Source: Actinomadura violacea
GTDB taxonomy: Bacteria; Actinomycetota; Actinomycetes; Streptosporangiales; Streptosporangiaceae
Direction: 5' to 3'
Length of the DNA: 64,000 bases
Assembly (NCBI RefSeq): GCF_017573465.1
Contig: NZ_JAGEPF010000032.1
Span: 62,001-126,000, forward strand
Numbering within the stretch: position 1 is the first letter of the stretch; each line of letters begins with the position of its first letter. Both the position numbers and the translations under genes were made by a program. Shown here in pieces: positions 52,069 through 60,399 of the stretch. Below the pieces are notes generated by a model, which saw nothing but the letters and a program-made list of their open reading frames with translations, searched no databases and was not told where the DNA came from.

Positions 52069-52868
52069 ATGCGGATCGAGGTGCTGTCGGACCATCCCGC
52101 GACTCAACTCCGAGCCACTGATGCCGCAATCGCCCGCACGCGGAACCAGATCGCCGAGCACGCCCGAGCAGTGGACACCCTGCGCCGGCACCAGCGAGCC
52201 TCACGCCGGTGGTGGCAACTCGGCAAACGGCTCCGGCACGCCCGCGAACTGCAGGCGATGCAGCAGACCGCCCCGGCCGTCGACCCCGCCGCGCTGCACA
52301 AACGCGCACAGCAGCAGGCCGGCGTCGCCGCCGAAGAGAGCCTGACGCACGACCTGCAGTGCTTCTTGCTCGGGGACTGGACGCTGTTCCGCGGCTACGC
52401 CAACCGGCGCGGCGAGGTCGACCACCTGCTGGTCGGCCGGTTCGGGATCTGGGCGATCGAGGTCAAGGGGCGGGGCGTGCGGGTCCACGTTACCGGCGAC
52501 GACTGGCGGTTCGAGAAGTTCGACCGCTACGGAAACCTCGTCGATACCGGGGTGCTGGCCGACCGCCGAGGCCGCAGCTGGGGACGGCAGGTCTCCGAGA
52601 TCGCCGCAGAGCTGGAGAAGTTCTTGCGCTCGCGCAGAACACCCGTCCAGGTACGCACCGCGGTCGTCGTGATGCATGATCGGGCGGAACTCGGCACCTG
52701 CCGCAGGCTCGGCGTCGACACCATCAGCATCGGAACCCAGCACCTGCACTGGAACAGATCTACCGGGCAGCCTTGGACCTGGATCAGCATACCCAGGACA
52801 AGATCGTCAAGCTGGTCCGGCGCGACCACCAATTCCACGCACGCAGACGCCCTGGACGCCGCGACTGA
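52069..52868 (+). pseudogene. NERD (nuclease-related) domain protein with a frameshift near its C-terminus
   Basis: From ATG 52069 a helical N-terminus (about 90 residues) leads to a NERD domain: AAEESLTHDLQCFLLGDWTLFRG, GEVDHLLVGRFGIWAIEVKGRG (Asp, Glu and Lys of a nuclease-like site), and TAVVVMHDRAELG. After GTQHLH (about 52751) the natural continuation LEQIYRAALDLDQHTQDKIV is in a different frame and ends at 52868, whereas the open frame reads on to 53025 in low-quality sequence. A two-base insertion in CACCTGCACTGG explains it. Either a real mutation or a sequencing error. Confidence 0.72.
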
Positions 52869-53000
52869 CCCCGCGACCGACTCTGCGGAGCGCACCCCAC
52901 CCCTGCGCCTGACCATCCGTAACGCCAGCGGGTCGCGGGTGGCCGCCAGGTTGGCGGGGCCGACTTCGGCGTCCACAGGTGGATGTAGCGAAGGGTCGGC

Positions 53001-53192
53001 TCAGTCGACCAGCTCCGCGGAGTAGGCGGAATCGGCCCAGAGCAGGGTGAGTTGGGGGTCGAGCAGGCGGAGCCGGGCGGGCCATGTCGCGGGCGACGGT
53101 CCGGTTGGACAGGGCCGCGGAGGTGACCAGCACCGTCAGCGGCAGCCGCAGATGGACACTGGGCCGCACCAGGCTGTGACGTGCCACGGTTC
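53001..53192 (-). mobile_element. IS5-like transposase remnant, frameshifted
   Basis: On the minus strand: TVARHSLVRPSVHLRLPLTV, LVTSAALSNRTVARDM, then after a frame change near 53075 RLRLLDPQLTLLWADSAYSA and ELVD with stop at 53001. The LPLTVLVT and WADSAY motifs are those of IS5-type DDE transposases around the second catalytic Asp. The rest is missing. The 282 bases to the next gene show no other coding sign. Confidence 0.62.
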
Positions 53193-53474
53193 GTGTCGTC
53201 TGATCTGCCGAGCTATCTGTCGTACGGGCCATGCACTGGCCGCGCCGCGGTGCGCGTCGCTGCCTGCCGTAGCAAGCGGTTCCGGACGCCGATCGGCCAG
53301 GGCGTACCGGGGATTGTTCCGGCCGTCCGGCAGAGATGACGGCGCGGACAGGGTGAGGACGGCGACGCCGCCGCCGAGCGTATGTGGCAGGAGGGATCGT
53401 GGTCCGCACGGTAGGTGACTGGCGCCCTCAATCGGTGGGGGCGCAACGCAAACAGGGGACAAGGAGCTCTTCGT

Positions 53475-53723
53475 ATGACCCTCCACGAAAACAGCGGCAC
53501 CGACAAGTCCGAGACGAACCGCGCCAGCAGCACCTCCCTCCCGGGGAAGGTTCGCGACCGCGTCAGCGAGATCATGTTCGTCGCTGTCGTGGTCGCCCTG
53601 CCGGCGCTCGCTCTGGCGATGTGCGCCGTGCCCGGCCACGCCCAGAACACCTGCCCTGTCTGCAGCACGCAGTACTGCTCGCTGTGCGATGGGCACCCCA
53701 GTGACGGATCCTGCATCAAGTAA
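53475..53723 (+). CDS. Small exported Cys-rich protein of unknown function
   Basis: 82 residues from ATG 53475, with AAGGAG eight bases upstream. A hydrophilic N-terminal stretch of about 33 residues precedes a hydrophobic segment (IMFVAVVVALPALALAM) and a probable cleavage site GHA-Q. The last 25 residues carry CPVC, YCSLC and SC, five Cys in 21 positions. Its own hairpin terminator is at 53789, and a clear ribosome site and normal codon bias argue that it is real. It could bind metal, form disulfides, or be a modified-peptide precursor; no tailoring enzyme is adjacent. I do not recognise the family. Confidence 0.6.
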   Translation: MTLHENSGTDKSETNRASSTSLPGKVRDRVSEIMFVAVVVALPALALAMCAVPGHAQNTCPVCSTQYCSLCDGHPSDGSCIK

Positions 53724-53788
53724 GTCCTGATGCGGACTCGGCAAGTCCGTTGCGGACGATGCTGACAACTCGTCCGTGACCCACATTC

Positions 53789-53817
53789 GCGGCCTCACCT
53801 TCCTCAGGTGGGGCCGC
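53789..53817 (+). terminator. Terminator of the Cys-rich gene
   Basis: GCGGCCTCACC (53789-53799) pairs with GGTGGGGCCGC (53807-53817) with one T-G pair and a seven-base loop. Confidence 0.65.
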
Positions 53818-53855
53818 ACTTCCCTCTAACGGACGGACCGGCTACATCTTCGGCC

Positions 53856-54239
53856 GGCCACCCTGCGGCTCACCGGACTGCCCTGGTGCCGCGCGGCGTC
53901 CCGCAGATCGAGGTGACGCTCGACGTCGACGCCAACGGCAACATCGGCGTTTTGGCGAGAGACCTGGGCACCGGCGTGGAACGGTCGGCGGCAGTCACCG
54001 TCGGGTCGGCCTTGCCCGAGGACGACATCGAGCAGATGGCGCGCGAGGCTCGGTGGTACGCCGAGCAAAGCCGCCGGCGCAAGGAGGAGGCCGAGGAGAC
54101 GGTCGCCGAGGTCAAACGAAACCTAGAGCACACCGACACCGAGAGCGTCCGCACCAGCGCCGAGAAGCTCGCCCGGCTCGGTCGCAAGCTGCGGACCGTA
54201 GTACAGGCGCGACGTGTCCAACCTGGACGCCCTCGATGA
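53856..54239 (+). pseudogene. DnaK substrate-binding-domain remnant
   Basis: Up to 53884 one frame gives TLRLTGLP; after a shift, GTG 53886 gives [33 protein letters not shown] and ALPEDDIEQMAREARWYAEQ. In intact DnaK this is [24 protein letters not shown] and so on. After RRRKEEAEE about 30 residues of the lid are missing and the text resumes as LEHTDTESVRTSAEKLARL. The ATPase domain is absent. So this is a piece of the C-terminal half of a decayed extra dnaK copy. Confidence 0.8.
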
Positions 54240-54269
54240 GTTTCCGCGCTTCCGGCGGTCATCACCGTC

Positions 54270-54956
54270 ATGGCGATCTTTGCTCTCATCCACGGTGCCG
54301 GCGGGAGCGCTCTCGACTGGCACCTGCTCGAAGCAGAACTTCGCAGCCGCGGGCACGACTCGGTCGCGGTCGACCTGCCGATGTCCGAACCCCAGGCGGG
54401 CCTCTGGGACTACGCCGACGCCGTCACCCGGGCGATCGGTGACCGCCGGCCCGTCGTGGTGGTGGCCCACTCCTGGGGTGGCTTCGTCGGCCCGCTCGTC
54501 TGCGCGCGCGCAGACGCCGCCGCGCTCGTCCTGGTGACCGCGATGATCCCGCGTCCAGGTGAGACTCCGAACGACTGGTGGGCGAACAGTGGCCGCCCCT
54601 CGTCCGGACACAGCGGCGACGACGAGCTCTACTTCCACGACGTCCCCCGCGAACTCGCCCAGCGGATACAGGCCCACGACGGCGCGCTCGCGGAAGGGAT
54701 CAGCTTGGACCGTGCCGGGCGAGAGCCCTGGCCGCTGTCCGCATGGCCGGCCCTTCCGACGAGATACCTGCTCTGCCGCGACGACCGCTTCTTCACCCCT
54801 GAGTTCGTGCGCCGCCATGTGAAGGAACGGCTCGGCATCACTCCCGATGAAATGCCCGGGAGCCACATGGTGATGCTGTCTCGGCCCGGTGAACTGGCCG
54901 ACTACCTGGTGCAGGTCCTCCCATCGCCCAATGCTCGCCCTACGACCACGGCCTGA
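54270..54956 (+). CDS. Alpha/beta hydrolase
   Basis: 228 residues, intact. Oxyanion motif LIHGAGGSALDWH at 6-18, nucleophile Ser in VVAHSWGGFVGP near residue 68, acid Asp in LLCRDDRFFTPEF, and His in PGSHMVMLSRP near 200. The size and the start IFALIHGAGGS match the short esterase group related to plant methyl-ketone/salicylate esterases found widely in actinomycetes. Substrate unknown. It is one of few undamaged genes in this decayed region. Confidence 0.88.
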   Translation: MAIFALIHGAGGSALDWHLLEAELRSRGHDSVAVDLPMSEPQAGLWDYADAVTRAIGDRRPVVVVAHSWGGFVGPLVCARADAAALVLVTAMIPRPGETPNDWWANSGRPSSGHSGDDELYFHDVPRELAQRIQAHDGALAEGISLDRAGREPWPLSAWPALPTRYLLCRDDRFFTPEFVRRHVKERLGITPDEMPGSHMVMLSRPGELADYLVQVLPSPNARPTTTA

Positions 54957-55099
54957 ACCCGCCGGAACGCTCGACGCGCTGGCCGCATCGCCCAGGGCCA
55001 TTCACATCCTGCAACTCCGCAAGAGCAAATCACGCTGAAAAGGCTCACCAAATCATCGGCCTCCACCAGAGTGGCGCCCGAAGTGGTCATGTACTCGTT

Positions 55100-55477
55100 T
55101 TGTACTGCGGGCTTCTAGCGTGGGTACTCGCCTCGGAAAGCGAGGCCTCACCGAATGGCTCCTACACCTGCCGGGGGCCGGAGTGGCACGTGACCGCTCA
55201 CACGAAGATCCTCTTCTTCTGGGCGGGAGAATGGTCGACGCTCGCCCCGTCCGCCGGCAGTACGAAGCCGGTCAAGTCGCACACCGTGAAATCCGGAAAG
55301 ACCGATCATCGACGTGTCGAACGGCATGCGGCCTTCCCTGGACTGAGCGCCAGCTGCGTCAAGTTCATCGGTGTCACCGACGTGCATTGGAAGGACAGGA
55401 GAGGGAACCCGCACGCGAGCATCATGTACTCCAGAACCGTCGCGCTGAATTCGTTCGGCCAACGCTGCAAGCCGTGA
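55100..55477 (+). CDS. Hypothetical protein, possibly a fragment of an exported protein
   Basis: 125-codon open frame with believable composition and lower GC than neighbours. It has an N-terminal SPNGSYTCRGPEWHVTAHTK, a central basic part and an end NPHASIMYSRTVALNSFGQRC. Four Cys could form disulfides. The only start is TTG 55100 without a ribosome site, and there is no signal peptide, so the true N-terminus may have been lost. No family recognised. Confidence 0.35.
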   Translation: MYCGLLAWVLASESEASPNGSYTCRGPEWHVTAHTKILFFWAGEWSTLAPSAGSTKPVKSHTVKSGKTDHRRVERHAAFPGLSASCVKFIGVTDVHWKDRRGNPHASIMYSRTVALNSFGQRCKP

Positions 55478-55487
55478 CGGGCGTACG

Positions 55488-55703
55488 TCACCGCTTGCTG
55501 GGGTGCTCGCCGGGCTTGTTCACGACGCCGCGCTGGAGGACCGCGGTGGCGGTGGCCTTGACCATGTAGCCGCGTTCGCCCAGGTAGTTCAGCGCCTTCT
55601 TATCGAAGATCCGTTCGCTGCGCTCGCCGTAGGCGACCAGCGCGGCGGCCGGTTCCTCGGTGTCGGCGAGCCGGTTCACCAGTTCGTCCGAGAAGTCCGG
55701 CAC
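55488..55703 (-). CDS. Small hypothetical protein
   Basis: 71 residues from GTG 55703 (GGAGG 13 bases upstream). Sequence features: FSDELVNRLADTEEPAAALV, then ERIFDKKALNYLGERGYMVK and a basic end. It is soluble. It converges on the previous frame and is divergent from the decayed MFS/MMPL locus; the spacing suggests a regulator-like small gene, but no HTH is visible. No family recognised. Confidence 0.4.
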   Translation of the reverse strand: MPDFSDELVNRLADTEEPAAALVAYGERSERIFDKKALNYLGERGYMVKATATAVLQRGVVNKPGEHPSKR

Positions 55704-55778
55704 CAGGTCCCGGCCTCCGCAGTGCCGGTGCGCGGCCGAGTATTTTGTTAACGAAACTAATCAGTTATCCTCTCCGGC

Positions 55779-57069
55779 ATGCCCGGCGGCGGGCGCGGCC
55801 CGCCGCTGTCGGGGAACCTGGTCGACAACCGCGGGCGGTACGCGGTCATGGTGGTCGGGTCCGTGCTGTACTGCGCGGCGTCCGGCCTGTACGTGCTGGC
55901 CCTGCCGGTCTGGGCGCTGCTGGCGGTCGCGGGCATGGCGGGGATGGTGTCGCGCGCCGCCGCACCACCCTCGCGATCGTCGCCGGCGCCGGCACCGTGA
56001 CCGCGGGCATGCTCTGCCTGTTGGCCGCCGACCTGGCCGGACTTCGCGGCCTCGGTCCCGTCGCCGCCACCGGCGTGCTCATCGCCCTGGCCGCCATGCT
56101 GCCCGCGCTGCCCGGGATGCTCGCGTGCGCGGGCCGCTGGCTGCTGGCTGCTGTGGCCGCGCATCCCCGCCCCGGGCAACGCACGCGGTGCCACCGAACA
56201 TCGTCTCTGGGGCACCGTCGCTGACGTGGTCACCCGCCGTCCTCGCCTGGCCGCGACCATCGTCACCACAGGACTGGTGGCCGCCACCCTCGGCCTGACC
56301 AGCCTGCACACCAGCGCCGACCCCCTCGACAAGGTGCCCTCGCACAGCGACTCGGTCACCGGACAGCAGATCCTCGCGCAGCACTTCCCGCAGGGGACGT
56401 CGGCGCCGCTGACCGTGGTCCTGCCCACCGGCATCGACCAGGCGATGCGCACCGCCGCCCGGCAGGCCGCGAGCACCGCGCCCAACGTGGCCTGGGCCGA
56501 GCCCGGCGAGCCACTCGGTGACCGGCCGACCATCACCGTCGACCTGGCCGTGCCCCGTACGGCCAAGCCGCCGACACCATCGACGACCTGCGCCACCGTC
56601 TCGACGACGTCCGCCCGGAATCCTGGTCGGCGGGTCGCCCGCCCTGCGGCTGGACTACCGGCAGGCCGCGCTGGCCGACACCTGGCGCATCGTGCCGCTG
56701 GTCTCGCTGGCCATCACCCTCATCCTCGGTCTGCTCCTGCGCTCCATCGTCGCGCCGGTGATGCTGCCGGCCGCGGTGGTGCTGCCGTTCGCCGCCTCCC
56801 TCGGCATCGCCGCCCTGGTCTTCACCCACGTCCTGGGCTTCGGTGTCATCACCGCCGCCGGACTCGTCCTGGCCGGCACCTTCGCCGCCCTGGCCCAGAT
56901 CCCGGACGTCACCGTCGCCGAAGTCGGTATCGCCGTCGCCATCGGCGTCCTCGTCGACACCCTCCTCGTCCGCTCCCTGCAAGTCCCCGCCCTGGTGACC
57001 CTCCTCGCCGAACGAACGTGGTGGCCCGCCCGTGCCGCTGGGACGGGCCGAGCTGAGCACCACCGATGA
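55779..57069 (+). pseudogene. Decayed MFS-MMPL transporter locus
   Basis: The first 170 bases encode an MFS-like piece (NLVDNRGRYAVMVVGSVLY). Then MMPL (RND-type lipid/drug exporter) segments follow in three successive frames: RRTTLAIVAGAGTVTAGMLC (frame of 55745), RRPRLAATIVTTGLVAATLG to PNVAWAEPGEPLGD (frame of 56226), and ILVGGSPALRLDYRQAALAD to LVDTLLVRSLQVPALVTLLA (frame of 56518). The conserved DYNIF block that should follow AALVFTHVLGF is deleted. At least three frame changes and two deletions make this a clear pseudogene. Confidence 0.85.
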
Positions 57070-57088
57070 CTGCCGCATCCCAGGCGGT

Positions 57089-58099
57089 TCAGCGTGGGAC
57101 GGCCACCAGCGCCATCGGCAGGGCCGAACGCCGGAAGTCGACCAGAGGCCAAAGCAACTGAAGGCGGCCGCCGTGCACGGCCAGTTCGTAACGCCCGCAG
57201 AAGTCGCGCCGGTACCCGCCGGCCGACACCTTCTGGCAGGCGACCGGCCCGCCGTCCAGGTTCAGGGCCAGGCGCAGGTCGAGCCCGGTACGGGGCAGGA
57301 ACGCGGCGAGCGAGGGCAGGGAGAAGTAGGCATCGCGAGTGGTGCCGACGATGATCCGCCCGGCGCCGTCCTGCCCGAGGAAACTGCGGTTGGCCAGCCA
57401 TCGCTCGTCTGTGCCGCCGGCCCGGCCGTGCCCGTCGGCTCCGAGCAGCATCGGGTAGGACACCATCGCCTGGCTCGTGCCGCCGATGGCCTGCCGCCAG
57501 TCGAGACCGGCCAGGTCGACCAGCCGGGCACCGCCCTGGCCACCGGGCCCGCCGACCACGAACGCCCCGTGCGTGGCCTGGTAGGAAGCAGGACCGAGCC
57601 GGTGGCCGTCGCTGACCACCGGGGTGTCCGGTGTCCCGTGACGGCCGTAGTAGCTGCCGTTGACGACCAGCGACGCCCCGGTGGCCTTCATCCAGTCACC
57701 GACGTCCCGGTCGCCCGCCGGACGATTGAGCACGCGGAACCGGTAGCGGGCCGTGTCGATCCGGCTGAGCAGCAGGGCGTCCACGGATTGCCCGCCCACC
57801 CGGACGGGCAACTCGGCGACCTCCAGCCCGGTGGCGACCTGATGCCAGCGCACCGGCTCGGGCGCATCAGGCGTGCGCTGCCCGGCCAACGACAACCGGA
57901 TCCCCCGGGACAGCCGATGGTCGTCCGGGGAGACGTCACCCCAGACATTGGCGCCGCGCCGCAACATGACGTTGACCGCGTACCAGCCGCCCTTCCCGTA
58001 GGCGATCCCCACCACCACCGACGCCACCAGGACGGGAGCCGAGGCCAGTGCGACAATCCATCGCCACCGCCACTGTCGCAGGACTCTGGTCCGGATCAT
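57089..58099 (-). CDS. Membrane-anchored phosphodiester glycosidase (NAGPA/DUF2233)
   Basis: 336 residues. One N-terminal transmembrane helix (IVALASAPVLVASVVVGIAY). The NAGPA-type domain covers about 90-325: GASLVVNGSYYGRHGTP, VSDGHRLGP, QAMVSYPMLLG, IIVGTTRDAYFSLPSLAAFL and the conserved LALNLDGGPVACQ. The domain faces outside and likely hydrolyses a sugar phosphodiester in the cell envelope. Intact, unlike its neighbours; divergent from jetA with an inverted repeat overlapping its start. Confidence 0.88.
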   Translation of the reverse strand: MIRTRVLRQWRWRWIVALASAPVLVASVVVGIAYGKGGWYAVNVMLRRGANVWGDVSPDDHRLSRGIRLSLAGQRTPDAPEPVRWHQVATGLEVAELPVRVGGQSVDALLLSRIDTARYRFRVLNRPAGDRDVGDWMKATGASLVVNGSYYGRHGTPDTPVVSDGHRLGPASYQATHGAFVVGGPGGQGGARLVDLAGLDWRQAIGGTSQAMVSYPMLLGADGHGRAGGTDERWLANRSFLGQDGAGRIIVGTTRDAYFSLPSLAAFLPRTGLDLRLALNLDGGPVACQKVSAGGYRRDFCGRYELAVHGGRLQLLWPLVDFRRSALPMALVAVPR

Positions 58100-58117
58100 G
58101 CGAGTTATGACGCATGA
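58096..58117. promoter_or_regulatory. Inverted repeat between the glycosidase and jetA
   Basis: TCATGCG, eight bases, CGCATGA: perfect seven-base arms that include the start codon of the minus-strand glycosidase. A TATTCT (58195-58200) nine bases before the jetA ATG may be the jetA -10. Confidence 0.3.
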
Positions 58118-58208
58118 CTTTCAGAGCCGGTTCGGACCGCGCATTGTCCGCCCCGGGTTCGGTTCTCGGATGCGTGGCGTTGACTCGCAGGTCGTATTCT
58201 TGTCGGCG

Positions 58209-59735
58209 ATGGGAACACGAGGTGTGGAAGGCGCATATCAGGGTGCGCTTCGGGCGTTCCAGAACCCGATGCTCGATCTGCTCCACCGGACCTATGCGCC
58301 GTTCGTGGTGACGGTCCTGGCGATGATGTTCACACCGGAGCGGCCGACGGTGGCGGTGCCGGATGCGCACACGGAGATCGCCGACGCCCTCGACCGGTTG
58401 CGGGCCGCGGGCTACGGCGACGACGGCGACCAGCCCTTGCCCGCGGGGAATGCCCGTGACCTGTGCAGGCAGTGGGTGCACGCGGGCTGGCTGGTGCGGC
58501 AGGTCACCGACGACGTCGAGGTGTACCGGCTGTCCGCACACGGGGTCGGCGCGCTGGAGGTGGCCGGCCGGGTCGGCGGGGCGCGGACCAGGGTGTCGGA
58601 GTCCCGGGTCCGGACGCTGCTGGAGGCGGTCGAGCGGCTCGCGCAGGACGCGGACCCGGACGTGATGGCCCGGATGGCGCGCCTCCAGACGGAGATCGAT
58701 CAGCGCCGGCGGGAGCTCGACCGGCTCGAACGGGGCGGCGCCATCGACGCCGTCGCCGACGATCAGCTGCTCGAGGCGGCCGAGAACGTGCTGCATCTGG
58801 CCCGGGAGCTGCCCGCCGACTTCGCCCGCGTCGCCGAGTCGATCAAGGCCATGCAGCGGGACGTCGTCGCCGACCTGCGGCAGGATGTGCGGCCGACCGG
58901 GGAGGTCCTGCGCGAGTACCTGGAGCGCGGCCGGCAGATCATGGACACGACACCGGAGGGCCGCGCGTTCGCCGGGGCGTTGCGCCTGATCGGCGACCCG
59001 GCGCAGATCGACGACCTGTGGAACCTGCTGCGCACCGTGCTGCGGCACGGGTTCACCGACCTGATGCCGGAGCCGCAGCGCAGGGAGCTCGCCGAGATCG
59101 CACGCCGGATCGAGCAGGGCGTCAAGGAGGTGCTGGCCGCGCAGCGGCAGGCGTCGCACGTCATCACCACCCAGGTGCGCGACCACGACCCGATGCGCGA
59201 CCGCCAGGTGGACGAGCTGCTGCGGGAGGTGATGTCGGGGTTCCACACCTGGGTGCCGAGGTCGCGCCGCGGCACGGTCGTCGCGCCGCTGCGCCGCCTG
59301 CCGGTGGCCGACGTGAAGCAGCTGCGGCAGACCCTGAGCGATCTGCGTCCGCCCACGCCGCCCACGCCGCTGCGGGAATGGGACGAGGCGGAGGACGTGC
59401 CGGACGCGGACACCCGGGCGTGGGGCGGTCCCCAGTACGCCGAACTGCACGCGCATCTGGCGGCGTTCGCCGGAGATGCGGACGGCGTCGACGTCGCGGC
59501 CGCGTTCCGCGCGGCGGCGCAGCAGATACGGCGGCCGGTGGATCTGCTCGGCCTGCTGGAGATCGCCCATGGTTTCGGAATGACCGACACGGCCGAGGTC
59601 GCGGTGGTCGATGCGGTCAGGCCGGACCTGACCCGTCGGCGGCTAGCGTTCGGCGGAGTGCTCGCAGCGAACCCGGCGACGCCCCGTCCCGCGGACGGTG
59701 CCGCCGATGAGAGGCCCGGAAACGACGATGAGTGA
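58209..59735 (+). CDS. jetA: Wadjet JetA, kleisin-like subunit (DUF3375)
   Basis: 508 residues from ATG 58209 (upstream ATG 58098 and 58107 are in frame; GTG 58221 possible). Matches DUF3375: AFQNPMLDLLHRTYAPFVV at the start, a winged-helix part with RQWVHAGWLVRQVTDDVEVYRLS, the long coiled region (RMARLQTEIDQRRRELDRLE), and DLRPPTPPTPL near the end. JetA is the kleisin (MukF-like) that bridges the JetC heads in Wadjet. Its stop overlaps the jetB start by eight bases. Confidence 0.93.
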   Translation: MGTRGVEGAYQGALRAFQNPMLDLLHRTYAPFVVTVLAMMFTPERPTVAVPDAHTEIADALDRLRAAGYGDDGDQPLPAGNARDLCRQWVHAGWLVRQVTDDVEVYRLSAHGVGALEVAGRVGGARTRVSESRVRTLLEAVERLAQDADPDVMARMARLQTEIDQRRRELDRLERGGAIDAVADDQLLEAAENVLHLARELPADFARVAESIKAMQRDVVADLRQDVRPTGEVLREYLERGRQIMDTTPEGRAFAGALRLIGDPAQIDDLWNLLRTVLRHGFTDLMPEPQRRELAEIARRIEQGVKEVLAAQRQASHVITTQVRDHDPMRDRQVDELLREVMSGFHTWVPRSRRGTVVAPLRRLPVADVKQLRQTLSDLRPPTPPTPLREWDEAEDVPDADTRAWGGPQYAELHAHLAAFAGDADGVDVAAAFRAAAQQIRRPVDLLGLLEIAHGFGMTDTAEVAVVDAVRPDLTRRRLAFGGVLAANPATPRPADGAADERPGNDDE

Positions 59736-60399
59736 ACCGGACGGCGCGGACGACGGCTGGCCGAGCGGCGCGGAGGCCGGCTTCATCGACCCGGTGGCGA
59801 TGGAGGACGATCCGTCCGAACTGTTCGCCGGCGACACCGGCACGCTGGACGTGGACGTGCGGAGGGTGCTGGTGCGGCTGCTGCAGCGCAGGTTCGTCCT
59901 GGCCGACAAGAGCCCGGCGCAGTGGCGCACGCTGCTGGAGAACCAGCAGCTCATCGAGTCGCGGCTGCACGACCTGTTCGTCCGGCTCGTGGTCGACCAC
60001 GACCGGGGCATCGCCTACAAGCAGCAGGTGCGTTCGGAGGAGTCGGACGTCCCGATCCTTCTGAAGGACGACCCCTACAGCCGGGCCGAGACCCTGGTGC
60101 TGGTCCACCTGCGGACCGTCTTCCAGCGGGAGCGCGGGACCGGCGAGACGTCCGCGCGGGTCGACATCGAAGAGCTGGAGCAGACCGTGCTCACCTACTT
60201 CGACCCCGACGACCACAACCTCGCCCGCGGCCAGCGCGAGATCCGCAACGCGGTGGAGCGGCTGGCCAAGGACGGGCTGCTCGTGGAGGAGTCCGCGGGC
60301 CGGTACCGCATCACGCCGCTGGTCGAGGTCGTGCTGAGCACCGGGAAGCTGACCGAACTGAGCCAGTGGCTCCGGGAGCAGAACGAGGCCGCGCCATGA
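59728..60399 (+). CDS. jetB: Wadjet JetB, KITE subunit (DUF4194)
   Basis: 223 residues from ATG 59728. DUF4194 features: VLVRLLQRRFVLADKSPAQWRTLLEN, ILLKDDPYSRAETLVLVHLRTVF and the winged helix at the end (VERLAKDGLLVEESAGRYRI). The acidic N-terminal 35 residues are likely disordered. JetB is the MukE-like partner of JetA. It overlaps jetC by ATGA, so the operon is translationally coupled. Confidence 0.93.
   Translation: MSEPDGADDGWPSGAEAGFIDPVAMEDDPSELFAGDTGTLDVDVRRVLVRLLQRRFVLADKSPAQWRTLLENQQLIESRLHDLFVRLVVDHDRGIAYKQQVRSEESDVPILLKDDPYSRAETLVLVHLRTVFQRERGTGETSARVDIEELEQTVLTYFDPDDHNLARGQREIRNAVERLAKDGLLVEESAGRYRITPLVEVVLSTGKLTELSQWLREQNEAAP

Noticed and set aside
51719..52309. 196-codon minus-strand frame over the PAS fragment and NERD start
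   Set aside because: Arg/Gly/Pro-rich shadow with no motif; the plus strand carries recognisable NERD and PAS text.
57032..58117. 361-codon plus-strand frame opposite the phosphodiester glycosidase
   Set aside because: Antisense shadow; the minus strand has the full NAGPA motif series.
59922..60395. N-terminal extension of JetC to 59922
   Set aside because: It covers jetB in another frame; ATG 60396 with the ATGA overlap gives the normal JetC start.
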